Below, piece by piece: positions 1-5,146 of a stretch of DNA of 11,498 nucleotides. Numbering within the stretch: position 1 is the stretch's first letter; each line of letters begins with the position of its first letter. The stretch is from JADZGC01 sp964391595 (GTDB lineage: Bacteria > Patescibacteriota > Saccharimonadia > CAILAD01 > GCA-016700035). The DNA lies in assembly GCA_964391595.1 (NCBI GenBank), contig CAYMMM010000024.1:1-11498 (forward strand), read 5' to 3'. Below the pieces are notes generated by a model. The model was given only the letters and a program-made list of their open reading frames with translations, did no database searches and was not told where the DNA came from. The position numbers and the translations under genes were made by a program.

Positions 1-217
1 TTGAAAGTTGGTCGAGATCTTGGTCTGCAGCGTTTACATCCTGCTGATCAAGCTCGCTGCGGGCCGACTTCACATCGTCTATGGTTTTTACTACAGGCGA
101 AGGGCTTGTCGTCTTAGCTTTAGGTTTTAGTGCTACAAAGATTAATGCACCGATTACAACACATATACCCACAATTATAAATATCTCGATATAACCAATA
201 CCACTACGCCGCTTCAT
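1..217 (-). CDS. Type IV pilin-like single-pass membrane protein, 3' end outside window
   Basis: Reading the minus strand from the ATG at 217 gives 72 residues with no stop before the window edge, so the C-terminal part is missing. It starts with a six-residue basic leader (MKRRSG), then IGYIE and a long hydrophobic helix to about residue 30. The linker after it is rich in Lys, Thr, Ser and Pro, and the last part is Asp/Gln-rich. Gly at -1 and Glu at +5 directly before a hydrophobic helix is the layout of type IV prepilin signals, although the first mature residue is Ile instead of Phe. The ATG shares one base with the stop of the upstream gene (TAATG), so the two are probably translated in a coupled way. 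The pilin reading is inference; an ordinary N-terminal membrane anchor is the alternative. Confidence 0.6.
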   Translation of the reverse strand, partial: MKRRSGIGYIEIFIIVGICVVIGALIFVALKPKAKTTSPSPVVKTIDDVKSARSELDQQDVNAADQDLDQLS

Positions 218-903
218 TACACACCCCCACTTGGTGCGGGAGTGGGCGTTACGCTAGCAGATGCGCTAGGCTGCACCGCGGTGAGCACAGCATCCAGGTA
301 GTTTCGGACTGATTCGCGATATGCCTTCACCGTAGCTTTATAGGCTTCTACTTGAGCTTTTATGAGTGATGCTTGCTCCTTCGCGTCATCGTTCTGGCAA
401 GAAAATCCCTGCGCCGTGACCTTGATCTCTGCCAGTGCTGACTCTGCCGCCTGTTGCTTGGCCTGGATATCTGCAAGCAATGCCTCACTATTGGGTACCA
501 CAATGCCATTCGCATTCACATAGGCCTCGACGCGAGTAAGTATTCCCTCGATACGTGACTTGATCTCACCTGACCGCGCGTGAATATTTTCAAATCGCTG
601 CTTCGCATCTGATTCTTTTTGTTCACAGCGCTTGATGCGGTTATCGTCTTTGCGAGCTTCGCGCTTCTGATCAATGGCGGCCTTGAGCTTTTGAGCTGAT
701 TCCCTGAGGGCCTCCGACTGATGTTCGAGCTCATGTTCCTGCTCATTGCGATGTTCGGGTGTGCTACTCGGTGAGGCAGTGACCGAGCTCGATACCTCGG
801 GGGTGTCATCATCCTCTCCATGATGTGCGATGGCTGATGTTGTGGTGCCAAAGAGCAATAATGCTACAATGCTGGCGCGTAAGAATACCTGAGATGTCTT
901 CAT
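217..903 (-). CDS. Exported coiled-coil protein of unknown function
   Basis: The 228-residue product has a classical signal peptide: basic start, hydrophobic core to about residue 20, and a probable cut after AIA near residue 26, before an acidic HHGEDDD stretch. A Ser/Thr/Pro/Glu-rich linker follows to about residue 50. Residues about 55-205 are almost entirely helical and charged (Glu, Lys, Gln, Ala), consistent with a long coiled coil. Two cysteines, near residues 93 and 169, could form a disulphide outside the cell. The C-terminus is a low-complexity Ser/Ala/Pro/Thr tail. I recognise no family. It is the first gene of a pair with the pilin-like membrane protein, which suggests a shared cell-envelope role. 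No Shine-Dalgarno sequence precedes the ATG; the promoter lies so close that the message may be leaderless. Confidence 0.8.
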   Translation of the reverse strand: MKTSQVFLRASIVALLLFGTTTSAIAHHGEDDDTPEVSSSVTASPSSTPEHRNEQEHELEHQSEALRESAQKLKAAIDQKREARKDDNRIKRCEQKESDAKQRFENIHARSGEIKSRIEGILTRVEAYVNANGIVVPNSEALLADIQAKQQAAESALAEIKVTAQGFSCQNDDAKEQASLIKAQVEAYKATVKAYRESVRNYLDAVLTAVQPSASASVTPTPAPSGGV

Positions 904-910
904 ATACTCA

Positions 911-940
911 AAACTACACCGCGATGCGATGTAGTGTCAA
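911..940 (-). promoter_or_regulatory. Promoter for the exported coiled-coil gene
   Basis: On the minus strand a perfect TTGACA (935-940) is followed after 18 bases by TAGTTT (911-916). Only seven bases separate this -10 box from the ATG at 903, so transcription should begin at or within a base of the start codon. The -10 match is moderate. Confidence 0.5.
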
Positions 941-980
941 ATAACTTATGTCTACGTCAGATGGATCGGCGAGTACGAAA

Positions 981-1154
981 TTAGCCGAGTTTGACTTTGC
1001 TCTCAACAAACTCTGCGACTTTACGAAGCTTCTTGTCGTATTTCTTGAGAGTAAGTTTGTCTGGAGTCAACGTAGCGTTCTTCTTTGTGTAATACAAAGT
1101 GCCCGTTTCCGGGTTTTTCAGAACGATGAGTTGGCGGGCTTGCTTTTTTGCCAT
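981..1154 (-). CDS. rpmG: Large-subunit ribosomal protein bL33
   Basis: The 57-residue basic protein begins MAKKQARQLIVLKNPETG and contains the family block LKKYDKKLRKVAEFVESK, matching the LKKYDP..RKHV..KE core of bL33. Length is normal for the family. bL33 sits near the E site of the 50S subunit. There are no cysteines, so this is the zinc-independent (C-minus) form. The ATG at 1154 gives the conserved N-terminus. There is no Shine-Dalgarno sequence; the -10 box lies 11 bases upstream, so the leader would be only a few bases. A 90-codon open frame on the opposite strand here is a shadow. Confidence 0.9.
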   Translation of the reverse strand: MAKKQARQLIVLKNPETGTLYYTKKNATLTPDKLTLKKYDKKLRKVAEFVESKVKLG

Positions 1155-1165
1155 AACAGCTGCTT

Positions 1166-1194
1166 ATGTTATCAGAAAAATATCATTCTGTCTA
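1166..1194 (-). promoter_or_regulatory. rpmG promoter
   Basis: Minus-strand TAGACA (1189-1194), 17-base spacer, TAACAT (1166-1171). The predicted start of transcription is about five bases before the rpmG ATG. Its -35 box overlaps that of the divergent cytidylate kinase promoter. Confidence 0.5.
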
Positions 1195-1221
1195 GATTTC
1201 TGCAGATAAGCCACGTATAAT
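1193..1221 (+). promoter_or_regulatory. cmk promoter
   Basis: A perfect TATAAT at 1216-1221 lies 17 bases after a weak -35 (TAGATT, 1193-1198). It predicts a leader of about 35 bases, in which no clear Shine-Dalgarno sequence is seen. Confidence 0.55.
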
Positions 1222-1262
1222 CATCACCGTTTAAGCACCTACAAGAAAGCGAGTCCTCCCCT

Positions 1263-1967
1263 ATGGGAATCGTTATCACAATTGACGGTGGCGCCGGCAC
1301 AGGCACCACCAGTGTGTCGCAGAAAGTGGCCGAGCTACTTGGCCAAACACCACTGAATACCGGGCATCTGTACCGTTCACTCGCGTGGGCGTCTCGAGAG
1401 GCTGATATCGCAGTAGACCCCCATTCGGGAGTAAACTACGCTGATTGGCCGGCTGTGGTAGAAGTTGCCAGTACTCTCGATCTGGACATCAAGCATGGCT
1501 CGGTGGTTGCAGTAAACGGCACGCCTGTCGATGAATCAATCCTCGCCAGCATGACCCCGTACGTCCCGCACGTTTCGCACATCGCTGATGCCCGCCCACA
1601 TATCCGACGTCACCAACTTGCCTACGCTGCGGCTCACCCCTGTGTCATCGCAGAGGGTCGTGATCTCGGTACGGTCGTCTTCCCTGACGCACTTCGTAAG
1701 GTCTTCCTCGTATGTGAAGACATGGAGCGAGCCAAGCGCCGCTCCAACCATGAAGGTCGCCGTATCACGGTTGCTCAGCTACTCGAACGAGATCGCATCG
1801 ATGCCGAGCGTGATTGTTCGCCAATGGTTGCACATCCCCAGGCCATGATCGTGGACACCACGAACACTGAGATCCCCACGCTCGCACACAACATCATCGT
1901 GTCGCTCATTGGTGTGCCAGAAGCAGCTGCCCTGATCAAGCCGTACTTATCAACGCTTGTGGCGTAG
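1263..1967 (+). CDS. cmk: (d)CMP kinase (cytidylate kinase) with variant Walker A
   Basis: Cytidylate kinase phosphorylates CMP and dCMP with ATP in the cytoplasm, feeding CTP and dCTP pools. The 234-residue protein follows the bacterial family in order: ITIDGGAGTGTTS P-loop (about 6-17), LNTGHLYRSLAW substrate segment (31-42), EGRDLGTVVFPDA (131-143), RAKRR (156-160), LLERDRIDAERDCSP (173-187) and a final IVDTT (196-200). Length is close to the usual 220-230. In the P-loop the position normally held by the ATP-binding lysine is Thr15 (GAGTGTT instead of GxxGxGKS). From memory, archaeal CMP kinases carry a similar SGTTT loop, so this may be a working variant. The gene is alone on its strand, divergent from rpmG, and ends in a strong terminator. 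Confidence 0.9.
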   Translation: MGIVITIDGGAGTGTTSVSQKVAELLGQTPLNTGHLYRSLAWASREADIAVDPHSGVNYADWPAVVEVASTLDLDIKHGSVVAVNGTPVDESILASMTPYVPHVSHIADARPHIRRHQLAYAAAHPCVIAEGRDLGTVVFPDALRKVFLVCEDMERAKRRSNHEGRRITVAQLLERDRIDAERDCSPMVAHPQAMIVDTTNTEIPTLAHNIIVSLIGVPEAAALIKPYLSTLVA

Positions 1968-1978
1968 AGGGCCACACT

Positions 1979-2016
1979 CGCCTCCGACTTCGGTCGGGGG
2001 CGTTCTTTATATCTTT
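1979..2016 (+). terminator. Rho-independent terminator after cmk
   Basis: A 10-bp stem (1979-1988 with 1993-2002) closed by a TTCG tetraloop is followed by a T-rich tail (2003-2016). The opposite strand has no T tract after the hairpin, so it works for cmk only. Confidence 0.85.
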
Positions 2017-2023
2017 CATATCT

Positions 2024-2827
2024 CTAAACGTCGAGGATGATACTGACTGGACAGTGGTCGGAACCCATTACCTCGGGGTGAATATCAGCTGCAACAACCT
2101 TGTCTTTGAGCGATTCTGATACCAAGAAGTAATCAATACGCCAGCCGACATTGCGACCGCGTGCTCCTCCGAAGTTTGACCACCAGGTATAGAAGCCATT
2201 TCCTTCTTTGAAGAGTCGCAAGGTATCTACGAAACCCGCCTTCAAAAAATTATCAAACCCCTCTCGCTCCTCATCGGTAAAGCCCTTCTTGCTGCGATTC
2301 TGTTTTGGTCGAGCCAAGTCATCCTCAGTATGGGCTACGTTCAAGTCACCACAAAAGACCACTGGCTTCTTTTTCTCAAGCTCTTTACAGTGCGCTAGAA
2401 ATGCTGGGTCCCAATTCCTATGCCGCAGTGGGATACGCGTAAGGTCATCTTTCGCATTCGGCGTATAGACTGTCACTACATAAAACTTCTCATATTCTGC
2501 CGTGACAACACGACCCTCAGTCGAAGCGTCGCCGTAGCTGTCGTCCAGCTTATATTTCTCTGAGATATCATCTGCAAAACCATTTGAAACTGCAATTGGC
2601 GCTATTTTGGTAAAAATTGCGGTACCAAAATGTCCAGGGCGATCGGCTGAGTTCCAGTACTGGGTATAGCCAGGAATTTCGAGATCAACCTGATCCCTGT
2701 TCCCTTTCATTTCTTGCAGACATAAGATGTCCGGTTTTTCTGCATGTAAAAATGGTAGGAGCGCATCTTTCTTAATAACTGCCCGGATGCCGTTTACGTT
2801 CCACGAGTAAATCTTAATCTGTGTCAT
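2024..2827 (-). CDS. xth: Exodeoxyribonuclease III / AP endonuclease
   Basis: The enzyme cuts DNA at abasic sites and removes 3' blocking groups in base-excision repair. From the chosen start the protein is 267 residues, the usual length. Family landmarks are present: YSWNVNGIRA (7-16), metal-binding Glu39 in LQE, Tyr121 in VTVYTPN, GDLNVAH with Asp161 and Asn163, WRIDYFLVS with Asp232, and C-terminal GSDHCPV with Asp257 and His258. The open frame extends 17 codons further upstream to 2878, but that would run through the terminator of the preceding operon. The ATG at 2827 gives the conserved N-terminus and has a -10 box seven bases before it, so the mRNA is probably leaderless. Confidence 0.95.
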   Translation of the reverse strand: MTQIKIYSWNVNGIRAVIKKDALLPFLHAEKPDILCLQEMKGNRDQVDLEIPGYTQYWNSADRPGHFGTAIFTKIAPIAVSNGFADDISEKYKLDDSYGDASTEGRVVTAEYEKFYVVTVYTPNAKDDLTRIPLRHRNWDPAFLAHCKELEKKKPVVFCGDLNVAHTEDDLARPKQNRSKKGFTDEEREGFDNFLKAGFVDTLRLFKEGNGFYTWWSNFGGARGRNVGWRIDYFLVSESLKDKVVAADIHPEVMGSDHCPVSIILDV

Positions 2828-2834
2828 GCACCTA

Positions 2835-2843
2835 AGTATATCA
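2835..2843 (-). promoter_or_regulatory. Extended -10 promoter of xth
   Basis: Minus-strand TGATATACT is an extended -10 element (TG, one base, TATACT at 2835-2840). No good -35 is seen. The ATG begins seven bases downstream, which predicts a leaderless transcript. Confidence 0.5.
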
Positions 2844-2846
2844 GAT

Positions 2847-2876
2847 AGAGAAAGCCCCGAGGATATACCTCGGGGC
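2847..2876 (-). terminator. Terminator of the three-gene small-protein operon
   Basis: Minus-strand GCCCCGAGG and CCTCGGGGC pair perfectly (9 bp) around a TATAT loop (2854-2876), followed by a short TTTCTCT tail. It sits 15 bases past the stop of the last operon gene and just before the xth -10 box. Confidence 0.75.
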
Positions 2877-2890
2877 ATCGGGAGTGCAGC

Positions 2891-3133
2891 TTATGCGACT
2901 CGAAATCTGAGATTTGGATCCAACCTCAAGAGACCACACACCGTCTCGAGCTCATCTGCAGGACACGTCACTCGCATCTCGCCATCGAGCGGCTTAACTG
3001 AGATCGGCACGCCGCGATTGCGACACTCGCTCTGGAGAGACGCCTTGAGGCGGCTAATCGCAGTCCGATGCGCGGTCACCGTGATCTGCACTTGGCCGTT
3101 GCGACTGGGCTTGGCGGCTGACTTTTTACTCAT
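2891..3133 (-). CDS. Small protein of unknown function, third gene of operon
   Basis: The 80-residue product has a basic N-terminus (MSKKSAAKPSRNG), then QVQITVTAHRTAISRLKASLQ, a strand-then-helix pattern, a loop, and GEMRVTCPADELETVCGLLRL, a second strand-then-helix pattern. That would fit a small alpha/beta fold of ferredoxin type, but this is inference and I recognise no family. It contains two cysteines. The start codon overlaps the stop of the previous gene by four bases (ATGA), so translation is probably coupled. A terminator follows directly. Confidence 0.7.
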   Translation of the reverse strand: MSKKSAAKPSRNGQVQITVTAHRTAISRLKASLQSECRNRGVPISVKPLDGEMRVTCPADELETVCGLLRLDPNLRFRVA

Positions 3134-3378
3134 TCAGTTGCTCCTTCTGAGAGGATTGGATAGTCGAGAATGAAAAACATGCGGAGCCGGACAAAAGCGT
3201 GCTTCGCCTGCTCTAGGTCGGGGAAATGAATGCGATAGACTTGTCCGTCGCGATGCTTAACTGCGGAATGCGTGATTCCTTTACCGTCGAGAATCTCGGC
3301 TATCTGCTCACAGGCTGTAGGCGGGGCCGGATCAAGCGGAAAGCTCTGACGATCAGTTAACTGCAAGACCGCGGTCAC
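3130..3378 (-). CDS. Small protein of unknown function, second gene of operon
   Basis: The 82-residue product starts at a GTG that overlaps the stop of the upstream gene by four bases (GTGA), and its own stop overlaps the next start (ATGA). The middle reads GQVYRIHFPDLEQAKHAFVR, a beta strand running into a helix. The phrase PDLEQAKHAF resembles RDFEQAMLWV in the upstream protein, hinting at distant relatedness. No signal peptide, membrane segment or metal site is visible. No known family is recognised. Confidence 0.7.
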   Translation of the reverse strand: MTAVLQLTDRQSFPLDPAPPTACEQIAEILDGKGITHSAVKHRDGQVYRIHFPDLEQAKHAFVRLRMFFILDYPILSEGATE

Positions 3379-3689
3379 GTGTGTGCCAACCAGCTTGATG
3401 GAACCGACGGCGGCAAGTAGTCGTCGATCGTCAACGTTTCTGCGACATCACATCCCTGCGAGGCGAGCCAGTGCACCCACAGCATGGCTTGCTCGAAGTC
3501 TCGTAGCAACACGACGATCACGGGCTCATGCTCCACTCGACTAAATTCGATACCACAGCGTTCAGCTGCGCAGATCTCACGATGTTGGCTCGCTTCATCA
3601 TGATCAATCAGCCGGCGTGCCCACGTAAATGGGTCATCCGTCCAGCCGGAGTCCGGAAACGGCACAGCCATAACTCGGAATACCTGCAT
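3375..3689 (-). CDS. Small protein of unknown function, first gene of operon
   Basis: From the ATG at 3689 the product is 104 residues: MQVFRVMAVPFPDSGW, a Trp/Arg/Asp-rich stretch, then PVIVVLLRDFEQAMLWVHW (strand plus helix) and a Pro-rich C-terminus. The open frame reaches 3740, but that start would be a TTG lying in the T tract of the upstream terminator, so the internal ATG is preferred. A purine-rich AGAAAGAGAG about 8 bases upstream may act as a weak ribosome site. It heads three genes joined by 4-base overlaps. It is probably cytoplasmic; the function is unknown. Confidence 0.65.
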   Translation of the reverse strand: MQVFRVMAVPFPDSGWTDDPFTWARRLIDHDEASQHREICAAERCGIEFSRVEHEPVIVVLLRDFEQAMLWVHWLASQGCDVAETLTIDDYLPPSVPSSWLAHT

Positions 3690-3730
3690 ATCTTGCTCTC
3701 TTTCTACTGGTCTGAAGGTACGATTGGGAG

Positions 3731-3766
3731 AGAAAAACAAAAAGCGCCTCGTGTAGTACGAGGCGC
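3731..3766 (-). terminator. Terminator of the 28-codon transcript
   Basis: A perfect 9-bp stem GCGCCTCGT / ACGAGGCGC (3744-3752 with 3758-3766) is followed on the minus strand by TTTTTGTTTTT. It lies 28 bases past the stop of the 28-codon ORF and upstream of the three-gene operon. Confidence 0.85.
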
Positions 3767-3793
3767 CTGATAGTTTTCGTCTGGATTGAATCG

Positions 3794-3880
3794 TTAGTCG
3801 TCAATACGTACGTAAACCGGCACCTCGCGACGGAGGAGCTTGGTGACGAGCGTAATAATGACGGTTCGTAACTGATTCAT
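3794..3880 (-). CDS. Candidate 28-residue peptide or small RNA gene
   Basis: A short open frame runs from the ATG at 3880 to TAA. It encodes a hydrophobic and basic helix-like peptide (MNQLRTVIITLVTKLLRR, then EVPVYVRIDD). What makes it credible is its own transcription unit: a promoter whose -10 ends six bases before the ATG and a strong terminator 28 bases after the stop, giving a transcript of about 150 bases. No Shine-Dalgarno sequence is present, as with other apparently leaderless genes here. The transcript could instead be a small regulatory RNA. No known peptide family is recognised. Confidence 0.4.
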   Translation of the reverse strand: MNQLRTVIITLVTKLLRREVPVYVRIDD

Positions 3881-3886
3881 GGCAAT

Positions 3887-3915
3887 ACAATACGCTGCTT
3901 TTTGGACGAGCGCAA
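3887..3915 (-). promoter_or_regulatory. Promoter of the 28-codon ORF
   Basis: Minus-strand TTGCGC (3910-3915), 17-base spacer, TATTGT (3887-3892). The ATG is six bases further on. Confidence 0.45.
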
Positions 3916-3950
3916 GTACTATCACAGCAGATCTTGGGCTACTTGCCTGC

Positions 3951-3989
3951 CAATAACAACAAAACCCACCTGATATTTATGATGGGTTT
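3951..3989 (-). terminator. Terminator downstream of the 52-residue protein gene
   Basis: AAACCCA and TGGGTTT (3962-3968 with 3983-3989) pair across a 14-base loop. The minus strand continues with the T-rich TTTTGTTGTTATT. The plus strand lacks such a tail. Confidence 0.65.
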
Positions 3990-4031
3990 GTCTCTAGTAT
4001 GTGTGTGCAAGATATATGAAGGAATGATTCC

Positions 4032-4077
4032 GCGCGGACAGAATGAGGCTGCTTTCCTCACCGTAATTGTCCGGCGC
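4032..4077 (-). other. Long composite hairpin in the 3' untranslated region
   Basis: Three nested paired segments are visible: GCGC (4032-4035 with 4074-4077), GGACA/TGTCC (4036-4040 with 4068-4072) and TGAGG/CCTCA (4044-4048 with 4056-4060). The minus strand of the apical loop reads AAAGCAG. It lies between the stop of the 52-residue gene and its terminator, so it is probably part of that mRNA's 3' end or a small RNA released from it. It lacks the conserved loop of SRP RNA. Confidence 0.5.
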
Positions 4078-4094
4078 CCTAAGGTATCGGCCGG

Positions 4095-4253
4095 CTAGCG
4101 AGCTGTTTGCCGCTGTTTAAGCTTAAGCGTGTTTAGACGCTCGGCCTTGAGAGCCCATTTTGTCGCCATCTCATCCAACAGCTCATCAATTGTGCGCATG
4201 TCATGGACCAGATTTTTTGGTGCTCTCCGGTTGCGACGGGTTAGTTTTTTCAT
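4095..4253 (-). CDS. Small basic protein of unknown function
   Basis: A perfect AAGGAGG at 4259-4265 sits five bases before the ATG at 4253, fixing a 52-residue product; the longer open frame from 4325 is not needed. The protein begins MKKLTRRNRRAPKN, very basic, and continues with a predicted amphipathic helix rich in Leu, Glu, Lys and Arg (IDELLDEMATKWALKAERL). It could bind nucleic acid or the ribosome, but nothing proves this. About 85 percent of it is polar or charged and there is no membrane segment. A long hairpin and a terminator follow. Confidence 0.7.
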   Translation of the reverse strand: MKKLTRRNRRAPKNLVHDMRTIDELLDEMATKWALKAERLNTLKLKQRQTAR

Positions 4254-4373
4254 AAAAACCTCCTTTCGTCTTACCGTGAGTACATATTCGCATATGCTTC
4301 CTGAGAAAGCGGTGAAAAATCTCACAATCGTGACTGATTGAGGTCGTTTTTATGAAAGAAAGGCTTCGCTGAG

Positions 4374-4784
4374 CTAGTTCGGTAGGATAACGAGGATAAT
4401 GCCCATAAAGATCAGCGCGATCAGAGTGTACCCGAGATCAATCGCGACGAGTTTCTTACGACGACCTGCGAAGAGAGTGTGGATGACATTTGTCGGAAAG
4501 ACAAACCCAGCCCAGATCCAGAATCCGGTAACAGCACCTTCTACCCAAGTGTCAGCGGCTACATACTGGACGAAGAGCGCAAGCACGTAGCTCACCAGCA
4601 ACCAACACAGCATAGTAATCAGATAGATTTGACCGCCGCCCTTGGCAAGGTCATCTTGTGACCTGCCGACGAGCTTCATCCAGGTTTTCCCCATTACTGG
4701 CTGCGAGTACCAAATAGCACCTACTACCATGGCAAATGCCGTTGCGGCGAGCACGCCCCAAAGATTAATTGTGACCGGTTCCAT
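4374..4784 (-). CDS. DUF1761 family integral membrane protein
   Basis: The 136-residue protein has four hydrophobic segments (about residues 7-26, 55-77, 85-105 and 114-133). The first is followed by the family-like AIWYSQPVMGKTWMKLVG with a Trp-Tyr-Ser pattern, then a polar loop. This matches DUF1761, a widespread family of small four-helix membrane proteins without known function. Two in-frame ATGs are close together (4790 and 4784); the AAGGAGG at 4793-4799 is eight bases from the second but only two from the first, so 4784 is chosen. The gene stands alone; an inverted repeat separates it from the gene upstream on its strand. Confidence 0.8.
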   Translation of the reverse strand: MEPVTINLWGVLAATAFAMVVGAIWYSQPVMGKTWMKLVGRSQDDLAKGGGQIYLITMLCWLLVSYVLALFVQYVAADTWVEGAVTGFWIWAGFVFPTNVIHTLFAGRRKKLVAIDLGYTLIALIFMGIILVILPN

Positions 4785-4830
4785 ATGCATTCCCTCCTTA
4801 AAATATCTGTTGTAAAGCTAACGGTATTAT

Positions 4831-4864
4831 GCCCCAAGCTCACATGAGAAGGCAAGCTTGGGGC
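4831..4864 (-). terminator. Inverted repeat after the DUF1653 gene, probable terminator
   Basis: GCCCCAAGCT (4831-4840) and AGCTTGGGGC (4855-4864) form a perfect 10-bp stem with a 14-base loop. It lies 18 bases past the DUF1653 stop, where a terminator is expected, but neither strand has a real T tract. It may work with a factor or act as an mRNA 3' end stabiliser. Confidence 0.5.
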
Positions 4865-4882
4865 GAGGGTCTTTTCGGCGCC

Positions 4883-5146
4883 CTAAGCGACTGCAGGGCC
4901 AATGTATTTGAAGCGAGGACGAATCACACCCTCGACAGTCATGGATGCCGTGAAGTCATCCAATGGACGCAGCCAGATACGACTCGGTGAATCCGGCATG
5001 TCATATAGTGGCACATACACCACGTGTGGTTCGAGGTTTTCTTCGAGGCAAGCTACAAAGAGCACCACATAACGCTGTCCCTTGTAGTGCTCGTATACGC
5101 CTGGCTTGAGGCTAGGCGTTGAGCTCGGTGAGCTTGTCTTTGGCAT
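4883..5146 (-). CDS. DUF1653 domain protein
   Basis: The 87-residue product has a short Ser/Pro linker and then the family signature: PGVYEHYKGQRYVVLFVACLE, VVYVPLYDM, IWLRPLDDF and a closing RPRFKYI. DUF1653 proteins are small all-beta proteins of unknown role, common in bacteria. The ATG at 5146 is chosen over the in-frame one at 5173 because GGAG lies seven bases upstream of it. The gene starts inside the last 35 bases of proS, in another frame, so the two form an operon with likely translational coupling. Confidence 0.85.
   Translation of the reverse strand: MPKTSSPSSTPSLKPGVYEHYKGQRYVVLFVACLEENLEPHVVYVPLYDMPDSPSRIWLRPLDDFTASMTVEGVIRPRFKYIGPAVA

Noticed and set aside
948..1220. 90-codon plus-strand open frame
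   Set aside because: It lies opposite rpmG and its promoter; the minus strand encodes a clear bL33.
2828..2878. Upstream start of exonuclease III at 2878
   Set aside because: It would translate through the terminator hairpin of the preceding operon; the family N-terminus begins at 2827.
3130..3378. Alternative genetic code with UGA as an amino acid
   Set aside because: TGA is the stop in both 4-base overlaps of the three-gene operon, and no conserved protein here needs an in-frame TGA.
4072..4887. 12-base CGGCGCCCTAAG repeated at 4072 and 4876, each near the 3' end of a minus-strand gene
   Set aside because: A 12-base match is expected a few times by chance in a window of this size.
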